Shown here: piece by piece, positions 34,960-43,233 of the stretch
Numbering within the stretch: the stretch's first letter is position 1
Layout: every line of letters starts with the position of its first letter
NCBI GenBank assembly: GCA_037178675.1
Contig: JAYMGJ010000576.1
Location: 1 to 43,233 of the forward strand
DNA length: 43,233 bases
Direction: 5' to 3'
Source: Scleroderma bovista
Lineage: Eukaryota; Basidiomycota; Agaricomycetes; Boletales; Sclerodermataceae
The notes under the pieces: model-generated
Seen by the model: only the letters and a program-made list of their open reading frames with translations
Databases searched by the model: none
What the model was told of the DNA's origin: nothing
Program-made: the position numbers and the translations under genes

Positions 34960-37719
34960 TTAAGTGGTATGGGTATGGTTAAAAGCATGCAGCCGAAAGC
35001 TGGACCACTTGCAAAATTTGTTGCAAAAATGCTGCTTCTCAAAAACAGTAACTCCATTCTCCACATTCCCATCACCAAAAAGCTTCAGACCTCCTCCGAC
35101 ATCACTAGAAAAGCTGGACTAAGTTCACATGAAGGCAGCAAGTCAAACCACTTACGGATGTGTGAGGATTTGCGGGTCTGTCAAAAGTAGACCACTGCCT
35201 GTATTAGTGAGATGTAATTTAGTTCACAAAGTTGAAATGCCAAAAAAACATACCCTGATAATCTGATATGTACACTTGACCATCCGTTTTGGCATACTGT
35301 ACATGTTGCGTAAACGCCAAAAATTCTGCAATCTCATCTGCTTTGGCATCAAAAAGGTCACAGGGAACTGCATCACCATTGTGAATATACTTCACAAACT
35401 TTCCCTCGGAGGATGTGGGAATAAGCTCCTCAGCAAGGTATATTGTACTGACTATACCACCGCCAGGTTTTGCCGACTGCGTCTTCTCCGATGCATGAGT
35501 GGTGACTGTTGCAAACGAGTATGCTAACATTAGGCCAGCATCAATAAAGTGTAGACGGGGTATTTCAAACGGCGGCAGTATGCTGGCGTCATTAATAGCA
35601 CGATCGATGAAATCGTATGTCAACTTCAGAAGAGCTTTTGCCCAGTATAAAACATTGGCTTCACGGTAGAGCAGGTTTGACTCGTCCACTAGGGTATAGC
35701 GTGTAAACGGTGGCCCAGGTTCGGAATTGTCGTCAATATACGGCCTTTTCAGGACAATATTGTGGTTGGAACGTGATCCGATGCCCGAGCGTCTGAGAGG
35801 CAAGAGCGCCAGCTGAGCCGATTGGGCGGTCTTGAACGCTCCGACTCCAATAAGGCCATTTGCGGAGAGATCGAGTCGGATACTGCCAGAAAAAAGTTCC
35901 GCTTCCCTGATGCTGAAAGCCGCCTTCGTGGCAATGAGTTCATTGAGGCTGCATGTTGGGATGGGGTAGAAGTCCACTTGCTGGATTTTCTGCCGAAGGA
36001 CTAGGATTCGTAAATAATATGTTTATACATGCAGGAATGCTTCACTTACCTTTCTTATCATCAAAATCGGACGCCCCACCTGACTGTAATGCTTCTTTGA
36101 GTTGATCTCGGTTCGGGGTTGGGAAAGTGGTCGCATGTTTCTTCGGTGGTGGCAGTGCAGCAGAGCCACTCGACGTGCTGCTAGTGTGACGGTGATGGCA
36201 TTTGGTGGACGAAGTAGTACCGGTGTCCTACAACAAATGCTTAGTTGATGGGAGAGGGAACATTTTCAACTTACAGTGTGGTCAACCTCCAGACATTCAG
36301 CATCACGTGAAATCGGTCGTTCAAAAATACTACTTGATGTCGAAGCCGTCGGAGTCTTGGAAAGAAAGAGGGGAACGCAAGAGGCTGGACGCTGAAAGAC
36401 GACTGGCTGTCGGACCATGGCATCAGGTTGAGGCAATACGGCAGAGTCGAAGCGAGTTCCTTGAGTGTGAACAGGCAAAGAGAGCCTGATCTGGTTCTGC
36501 GAAAGAGACGAAGACGTAGAGGCGGCCCGAGAGGTTGACTGGGATGTTCCTTGTGTAGGTGGGGCAGCACATTTCTCCCGAAACGCCTCAAACTCCTCCC
36601 ATTGACCTTCTGGGATGACGACGAATAAGGTGAACTGTTTGGTTTTGAATACCATCGATTTCGCGCCTTTTCGATTGCTTGGATGGAGGCAGTCCTTATA
36701 AAAGTATGCTTGGAAGCTGGAGTATCTTGCAAGGTCAACCCATTTGTTGTCACGGACAGTGAACTCGTTCTCTCGCCACTGAAATGATGGGTAGCACGCT
36801 TTGATGCGTGGGACGACAGTCTCGAGTGCAATAGATGCAAGCTCCTGTGCGGTGGCCTGCGCATCAATGTCCTTCAGTCCTTCGCATATACTCTGCGATG
36901 CTGAATCAACGACAATTCTCCAAATGTTGAACTACTCACACCAATGTTATTCATACGTGTATTCCTCTTTTTACCCCCGGCTTCAAACAACGCAGAAATC
37001 TCCAGAGATATCGTCTCTGCAGGCGGAGTACAGTGTGCCATCCGCGCCCAGTGGTCACGCTGAGCTGCATAGTGAAGGTGCTGTACACCGTATCCAGAGG
37101 AGCCTGGTGGCAGACCTATTGCCTGGCCTAACCCGGGCCGTGTGACAGGAGGCGCTGGCTGTGGGCCCTTGTTCCAAGCAGAGGGAACATACACATTCGG
37201 ACCACCAGCAGATGCTGCATGTCCCAAGGGAGTAGGGCGAAATGGTGGGAGGACTGGAGGCACCAGCTGAGGGATGGGAGCACGAAGGTTCGGGTCGGTA
37301 TTCAATATGGCCACAACAGGTGGCGGGTTGACCGAAGCTACCAAATGTTCAGATGTGACACTAGTCATATTGAAGTGAACACACCTCGGGATTGAGCAGC
37401 GCTTATGGATTGGCGAATGGACTGTGCATCAGGTAATGCTGATGCATACATTAGCTCAATCCGATGGAAGAGGTGGGAACGCACTGATACCTTGGGTATG
37501 ATGCGCTCGCGCAGTGGTTGCAGGTTTGTTCTGGTACCACCTAAAGCACTCCACACAAACAAATTTTCCAGGCTGAGCTGGGTTGTACGCTGCAACATAG
37601 TGGCAGGGATCGCCTCTCCGGATCAAAGCTTTGCACTTGGATCGCTGGCATACCCTGTCTTCCTTGGCAAATGCATCCTCTGTGAACTGCGTGACAAGGT
37701 CGTGGCTAGGTGCTTGCAT
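34960..37719 (-). CDS. Alpha-type protein kinase with N-terminal Cys-rich module
   Basis: Eight exons (37719-37491, 37438-37385, 37337-36942, 36900-36275, 36227-36050, 36000-35254, 35198-35156, 35104-34960) give 805 residues; introns are 41-55 nt. Residues 34-65 form a PARP-type-like zinc-binding pattern (CQRSKC, GDPCHYVA, FVCVECFRWY). A Pro-rich stretch and a conserved middle block (QWRENEFTVRDNKWVDLARY, FYKDCLHPSNRKG) follow. The alpha-kinase domain (PF02816) spans about 530-795: GVGAFKTA, VLKRPYID, AEFLAFTQHVQY, VYISDYQG joined to SGLLLTDPQIL, and the zinc-binding end HFCNKFCKW. Alpha-kinases (eEF2K/MHCK type) phosphorylate Ser/Thr; these expanded Agaricomycete forms have no known substrates. 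The ending needs two introns that restore the LTDPQ and CNKFC motifs, so the kinase core appears complete. It lies convergent with nothing; its 3' end faces the 42-bp repeat. Confidence 0.88.
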
Positions 37720-38446
37720 AATAGTACAGCGTGGATCTGGGAATATCACCGATAAATATCGTAGATTGGAATGACGCTTAAATACCTTTCTGAAAGGCCT
37801 CTGAGCGGTCGTACAGATTCTTCGACCACATAAACCATGAGCCTCGATGACAAACACGAAATAGTAAATAGGCACTTACTAACATCACCAAGAAAAAATG
37901 GTCATCTGCACACAGGGCTGTCGCAACTTGGCAAGGAAAAATGCATGGCATCCGAGGAAGATACGGTGCATTCGACGGGCCGAGAACCAACCACAAGGCC
38001 GTCACTTGTTTGCTGGGTGAGCATGACTTGAATGGTTCAGGAAACATGAGGTCTTGTGATAGGACACTGTGGTCCCGACAGACCGGAAACCAACTGTGAG
38101 GCTGTATCGAGAGAGGGCAGGAATTGTGGCGTTGAGGCACAATACAACTGGAACGACTCACGAGGTCAAGCGGAAATGAGACATCAGGTACTGACGGACA
38201 GGTTTGAAGTTCTGGTGGTTTGAACATAGTTGAGCAAGGAGGTGAAGCCAGGAACGAATGGACAAGGTGTCCGCTGACTTTCCTCAAGCGTGTGGCAAAC
38301 TGTGGCAAACCACGTTGTAGCAGCATGTAAGGGGCCACATTGAGATTGAAGTAGCACTAGTCACCTGTGAGTCTGCATAGGAATAACATCACCTGGAATT
38401 CACCCTGTCAGCTCATATACATCCCCTCGACTATCTAGCAAACTCG
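37720..38446. other. Intergenic region between alpha-kinase and integrase-core gene
   Basis: This should carry the two divergent promoters. A 186-codon open frame on the minus strand (37778-38338) lacks domains and is not called. No FCH (F-BAR N-terminus) exon is found here. Confidence 0.4.
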
Positions 38447-40412
38447 ATGGCCAGGCGGGTGAATCAAAATAAGCCTACTCGCACGTACTATCTTGCTCAG
38501 GCCTGGTGATTCATACTGATCGATCTTACCTCTACCTGTAGCTCCTCTCGACCAAATCGAGCCCCACATCAGGCGATTGTGGAAAACCCGTCTTACCGAC
38601 AAGGAAATTCTGACCGAGATTCAAAAACATATTGATACTAATCAGTATGGGCTAGGGTGAGTTTGTGCATCCCTTATAACAGATGTACTCACTTAGTGTT
38701 AACTTGGCAGCCTAACGAAGTTCAAAGCAATCCGTACACAACTTGGGCTCCTCCGTACCCGTAAGCAAGCGCATACCCCAGAGACCATCCGAGACGTGAT
38801 GGGCGACATGCGGACGATGTACCCTGATGCAGGTGTGCGTGAAATGATCGGACTACTCTTCCACGAACACGACATGGCAGTTTCAAGGTAAGTCAAGAAA
38901 ACGGCCATGATTGCATGCAAAATGCTTACCATTTCACATAGAGCGGTCATACAGGAGTATTTCCTCACATACGAGCCCCACTTGCTGAGGCAGCGGAAGG
39001 TCAACCGTTTGAAACGTCGTCGTTTTTGGGCCGCCGGGGTCAATGACATATGGGCCATTGACCAGCACGACAAATGGCTCCGGTTTGGTCTCGCACTACA
39101 TACTGGTATTGAGCCTTTTTCAGGCCGCATTTTATGGATAAAGGTTTGGCACAACAACCGTAACCCACAGGTTATCCTTTCATACTACCTTGAATCGGTT
39201 GAGCTTTTTGGATGTAAGTGTCTCACAAATACTAATCCTTTTTGCTAACACTGATTGGCCATTAGATATCCCCATGATCACTCAGAGTGATCATGGGATG
39301 GAGAACTTTGGAGTTGCAAATGCACAAACGTTGCTGCACCAAATGCACGATCCAACCCTTGAGGGGTTTGTCCAGCACAGGTGGATGCGTGCTAAGAAGA
39401 ACATTAAGCCTGAGATCACTTGGTCGCAGCTCCGCCGACGCTTCTCACCAGGGTTTGAAGCACTTCTTGATACAGGTGCGGACGCAGGCTGGTATGATCC
39501 AGATAATACCCTACAGCTGTAAATACTTCCCACGTATCTTTGCGTCCACCTGAACTAATTATATTTGTGGTAGCATGGTCTTTCGTTGGGTGTTCATACC
39601 CTGGCTCCAGGAAGAGCTTAATAACTACAAAGACCGCATTAACCACAGTCGCAAGCGCCTTGACAGAAAAAAGGTGCGTCCTCCCTTAGGGCATATTATT
39701 TGGCTTGTTCATCTTCAGTGTTTACTGCAAAGGTTTTACCTCATGGAATCCCGGAACTCATATTCACTGATGCACAAGACTATGGCGCATTGGACTTTAA
39801 GGTGACACCATTAATGTTCTCATGTCCATCAGGTGCTTACTTACTTGATTATTGGTGCGGGAGTGTAGGTAATGGTATCTCCGAGGGCAATTGATCACGT
39901 ACACCAACTTTACATCAAGCGCGACCACATCGTCTTCGATCTTGTTCCACCAGCTTTCAGTACATACTTAGAACAGTGTTATCACCAATTGGGCCGTCCC
40001 TCCGTTGGTCGTCAATCAGCCTGGACAATTTACCGTGCTCTCTTGGACCTAGTCCGGCAGTGCGATGGCATACCTAGGGTTTTGATGGCAATGGAAGAAT
40101 ACAACGTACCAGATGATGAGTTACCGCTCGTGCCTGGCCTGCGCGACCTCCATGAAGCGGATGGGTACATGGGCGGTGTTGCATATGGTTTGGGGCTTCG
40201 TAAGTTTCCTGGCATCAACTGTGTTTACCTATCTTACTTTAAGTTTCATATTAGAAGCCAAGCATATACAGGCAATGGATGGATTAGACGACGAGCCCGA
40301 CAACCCAGCTGGCTACAATGCAATTGATGCTCCTCCATTGATGGTGGCCCAGTTTTCTTCGGACGAAGAGGATGACGAAGCTGAGGAGGAAGACGTGGAC
40401 AGTAGTCTTTGA
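38447..40412 (+). CDS. Fungal integrase-core (DDE) domain protein
   Basis: Internal exons are clear: (38545)-38656, 38711-38887, 38942-39213, 39266-39518, 39574-39673, 39733-39801, 39869-40199, 40255-40412, all in frame. They encode LDQIEPHIRRLW, then TKFKAIRTQLGLLRTRKQ, then an RNase H-like core: DIWAIDQHDKWLRFGLALH (first Asp), MITQSDHGMENFG (second Asp), ITWSQLRRRFSPGFE (Glu). Then come MVFRWVFIPWLQEEL and an acidic tail. This matches the integrase-core family abundant in Agaricomycetes, probably derived from a mobile element. All three putative catalytic residues are present and the frame is intact. The 5' end is unclear: an ATG at 38447 opens MARRVNQNKPTRTYYLAQ, as expected for the family, but no GT-AG intron connects it in phase to 38545. 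No gag, protease, reverse transcriptase or LTR is seen. Confidence 0.8.
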
Positions 40413-40446
40413 TTACTGCACGTTGCACACTTGTATATACCATACT

Positions 40447-40480
40447 GTGTGAGGGTCATGGCCAATGCCGACCCTCACAC
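40447..40480. repeat. Perfect 11-bp inverted repeat after the integrase gene
   Basis: GTGTGAGGGTC and GACCCTCACAC flank 12 bases, 35 bp past the integrase stop. It could form an RNA hairpin at the transcript end or be part of an element terminus. No matching sequence was seen upstream of 38447. Confidence 0.6.
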
Positions 40481-40548
40481 TCTTTCAACGGACTCTTTCA
40501 TACTTAAAGTGCAACCTTTCATTGTCATATCATGGGCACTCGTACTAG

Positions 40549-42695
40549 TATACATCGCTCCGAACTCGAGGGCCAGGTCGCCGCCTTCGCCGCCAAACAG
40601 CAGCAGCACAAAAAGGTCTACCAAGCTGCAATCGAGAAGGAGTACCGCATAAAGCAAACACGCGAGCAGCATGCCGCCAAGGCTCGCGAGAAGTACGAGT
40701 CAGACTGTGTTCGCATCAACTCGTACACCGCCCAGAGCACACTCGTGCAGGGCAAGGACCTTGAAAAGATCCATCTCAAGCTGGAGAGAGCCCAGCAGAC
40801 GGTGCAAGTCAACGAGAATGACTACGTACAGTTCACGCGCGTACTGCAGGAGACGATGCAGAAATGGGAGCAGGACTGGAAAGCATTTTGCGATTGCTGC
40901 CAGGATCTCGAGGAGGAGAGGATGGAGTTTATGAAGGACAACATGTGGGCTTATGCCAATGCTGTCTCGACCGTATGTGTTTCCGACGACGAGGTGCGCG
41001 TTCGCCTGGCTGCTCCATTTCTTCCCTTCACCCACCACCTACCGTTTATATCCCTTACAGTCATGCGAAAAAATGCGTCTCGCACTCGAACAAATGGAGC
41101 CCGAGAAAGAAATGGAAAACTTCGTCCGTGACTACAGCACTGGCAATCATCCCAGAACCGCCTACATTCATTAACTACGCCAACACCGATGCCCCGCCTG
41201 TTAACCACAACCGCATCGTCACTCGTCCCGCCCTATTCGCGCGTACATCTCAGCGTCCCCCCAAGTCCGGCGCTGTATCCCCGCTCGATGAGGGATCGCC
41301 ATTCGACATCGCCGGCACTGCAAACCACGCTGGCGTCGGTGCGGGCGGTGGCCCCTCGATGGAAGGAAGCACTATGTCGAGGAGCGGGACACAAAAATCG
41401 CAGAGCGGCCGGTCCTACGCGAACGGCGTCAACGGACACGTGTCCCCGCCCTTGCGTGACGGGCAGCCCCAACTCATCCAGATCCCGACACAACCGCCCT
41501 CGGTACGGACACAGAGACGCAACAGCGCCGCGTCCATGCTCATGCGCACATCTCAACCCCCCTCCCACAGACACTCGCGTTCGATTCATTCTCAGTCCCA
41601 TGGCCCTGCGTACGGTGCTGACCCGGTCGATCCGAGCGTATCGAGCACGCAGCTTGTGATTGGGAACAGAGCGTGGGACGTTGACCCGTCCAAGGATCCT
41701 CAGTTGCAGCAGCCGCGACCCGGTGCAAACGGTAGTGTCGGCCAGGGGCCCGCGCCCTCGCGTACGTCTCCTCCCGTCACCGCAGGTGAGGACCCTCTTG
41801 TGAAACAGATGGCAGAGTTAAGCACTGCTGCTGCAGTGAGTGGTTCCACTGGGAGGCGTAACACCATTGTCCGGCGGGACGTCCCTCCCCTGTCGTCACC
41901 CCCTGGTACGAGTTCCCGTGCATCCCCGCCTGGCGCTGGTGTCGTCTGGAGCAATGACAAGGGTGAGACACTCGCCATGCCCGCTTCTGGCCCAAGCAGC
42001 ACGCGAGACTTCCGTAACAGCGCTGAAATTGTCGTGGGTGGATATCCCCTGGCGTCGTCGCGTTCCGCCTCTCCGAATCCTGTCCCACCCCGAGCTGCCC
42101 TCGCTGCGCCCCCTTCTCGAGCTGACTCGTCATCTTCACCTTCCTCAGTATCTTACCCAGCCGCATCGAACATACCCATCGAGCAGATCGTTACGAATTA
42201 CCAGCGGCTGTTCCCCGGTGAACCTGGGCGCAGCAGGGCCAACTCCATTGTCGGGCAGCCACCGCTAAATCCGCCTCCGTCGTCTTCGACATCGGCGTTG
42301 ATCGCCGGCGGTGGACAGGGTCTAACCCATAGTCCGATTCAGCAACAGGAACCTGGGACGCGACCGACAAGTCGTGCTGGGTATCCTGGGATCGGTACCA
42401 CGTCGCTCGTTGGACGTGCGCCCTCCCCCGTACATCCGACATCCGCAGGCGCAGGCGCGATGCAGCCGTATAACAGGGCAGGGCCAGTCGTTTCCGCAGC
42501 AGCAGCAGCGGGCAACGGAGGCCAACAGCACTCAGTCGCGCCCTCAAATCCTGTCGGAATTGCCCTCGGCCCTGACGGCCGTGTCGTGCACGACCAGATG
42601 GCTGTTCAGCAGCGTCATCCACTCCACCGCCCCTCGTCCTCTGGCGGGCAGGTGCAAACGCAAGGGTACCCTCCCGGTCCTGGGCCTGCATTGAC
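40549..42695 (+). pseudogene. F-BAR domain protein (Cdc15/Imp2-like), headless and frame-broken
   Basis: The exon opens at a splice acceptor (AG at 40547-40548) or at the ATG at 40532, in the middle of the F-BAR: SELEGQVAAFAAKQQQHKKV, AREKYESDCVRINSYTAQ, TLVQGKDLEKIHLKLERAQ, EEERMEFMKDNMWAYANAVS, VCVSDDE. A 67-nt intron (40994-41060) leads to SCEKMRLALEQMEPEKEMEN and FVRDYSTGN. There the frame breaks by one base (41145-41149) before IPEPPTFINYAN, and a long Ser/Pro-rich linker follows to about 42695. The first 90 or so residues (FCH part) and the C-terminal SH3 usual for this family are not found. In yeasts such proteins scaffold the cytokinetic ring at the membrane. Conserved residues otherwise look well kept, so an assembly error or a recent event is possible. 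Confidence 0.75.
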
Positions 42696-43140
42696 GAATC
42701 ACCAGTGGCTGCTGTTGCTGGTACTGCCCACCACCGTACGCACCCGCACCGCCCCCACTCACACTCGGATGGCGCGCAGGTGGACCATACCCGCTATTAC
42801 CGCCATACGACGAGGGTGGTGGCGGCGCATTGTACTGCGACGGATGTGTGTCATAGTGCGTGGGATGCCCATAGGCCCCGTGTCCCTGTGCAGAGGATGG
42901 AACGACGGCACCATAATAATCGTTGCGCGAGGGCGGCTGCGAAGGTGGGGGGACCTGTCCCATGCGTCCATCGCCATAGCCTGCACCCGCACCTCCTCCT
43001 GTCTTTCCTACGCGCAGGCTAGATACTACGGACTCGATACTCAAGTAGTAGAACTGTATAGTTCTTACATAACCGTCCACGTATGTCGTCCTGGCCTTGT
43101 ACTCAACCCTCTGTCGTATCAATGCCAGTCGCTGGCACAT
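42544..43140 (-). CDS. Possible minus-strand coding segment, Gly/Pro/Tyr/Gln-rich
   Basis: From 43030 down to about 42700 the minus strand reads as a natural low-complexity protein (GAGYGDGRMGQVPPPSQPP, GYGPPARHPSVSGGGAG, GGGQYQQQQP), while the plus-strand frame of the F-BAR gene becomes Trp/Arg/Leu-rich and unlike it. The open frame starts at or before the ATG at 43140 with VEYKARTTYVDG. A GTAAGA...CTAG of 50 nt (43019-43068) resembles an intron but would shift the frame. It may be the 3' end of a convergent gene whose body lies beyond the window, or an inverted piece of the F-BAR linker. No family recognised. Confidence 0.35.
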   Translation of the reverse strand: MCQRLALIRQRVEYKARTTYVDGYVRTIQFYYLSIESVVSSLRVGKTGGGAGAGYGDGRMGQVPPPSQPPSRNDYYGAVVPSSAQGHGAYGHPTHYDTHPSQYNAPPPPSSYGGNSGYGPPARHPSVSGGGAGAYGGGQYQQQQPLVIRQCRPRTGRVPLRLHLPARGRGAVEWMTLLNSHLVVHDTAVRAEGNSDRI

Positions 43141-43148
43141 CTTTGCTT

Positions 43149-43166
43149 ACTCTCTCTCTCTCTCTT
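43149..43166. repeat. CT dinucleotide microsatellite
   Basis: Nine CT units in a row near the window end. Confidence 0.8.
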
Positions 43167-43233
43167 CGACTCCCTTCAGAAATCGGTTACGTTCGACACT
43201 CCCCCTTGCCCGTGACAGTCTGGCAGCATACCA

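Noticed and set aside
36271..36867. 198-codon minus-strand frame overlapping the alpha-kinase
   Set aside because: It is a shifted frame over alpha-kinase exon 4; the other frame carries the conserved QWRENEFTV block.
37778..38338. 186-codon minus-strand open frame upstream of the alpha-kinase
   Set aside because: No recognisable motif and no splice context; it lies in what should be promoter sequence.
38447..40480. Complete LTR retrotransposon around the integrase core
   Set aside because: No reverse transcriptase, gag, protease or LTR pair seen within the available flanks; gene has many introns.
40864..43215. A 783-codon plus-strand open frame as one protein
   Set aside because: Its first part reads through the F-BAR exons in the wrong frame, and its last 170 codons look antisense. 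Only the middle (about 41149-42695) carries the real linker frame.

Overview
This window looks like nuclear DNA of a mushroom-forming basidiomycete (Agaricomycetes). Genes are cut by many short introns, mostly 44-65 nt with GT-AG ends. The gene set includes a hydrophobin, a HET-domain protein, an alpha-kinase with an N-terminal Cys-rich module, and a fungal integrase-core protein, a mix typical of Agaricomycetes. Splice models were built by eye. For the main genes I checked that the exon lengths add up to an intact frame.

Left and centre (1-23.7 kb) are mostly housekeeping: the 3' part of an ataxin-10 family gene (+), LEO1 of the Paf1 complex (-), an uncharacterised 353-aa protein (+), a small class I-type hydrophobin (+), a small unknown protein (+), condensin subunit 2/Barren (-), the catalytic subunit of DNA polymerase delta with about 24 exons (-), phosphomannomutase (-), and a Vms1/ANKZF1-type peptidyl-tRNA cleavage factor (+) that shares a 184-bp divergent promoter with phosphomannomutase. 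A 3.3-kb stretch (5.5-8.8 kb) has no convincing intact gene.

The right part (23.7-40.5 kb) is accessory in character. It starts with an AT-rich, repeat- and hairpin-bearing gene-free stretch, then a three-finger C2H2 protein. Next comes a HET-domain gene (751 aa) whose 3' half and downstream flank (about 2.3 kb) are duplicated 4.8 kb away. The second copy lacks the HET domain but keeps an open frame and splice sites, and it ends next to a 42-bp tandem repeat. An alpha-kinase gene (805 aa, -) and an integrase-core gene (+) follow.

The last 2.7 kb holds an F-BAR (Cdc15/Imp2-like) gene that lacks its N-terminal FCH part, has a one-base frame break, and loses recognisable coding sense near 42.7 kb, where the opposite strand reads better. 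The integrase-core gene lies directly in front of this headless F-BAR gene, which suggests a rearrangement. I see no tRNA, rRNA, CRISPR array or clear LTR pair. The most noteworthy items are the partial HET duplication with its possible HET-less protein, and the rearranged F-BAR locus.
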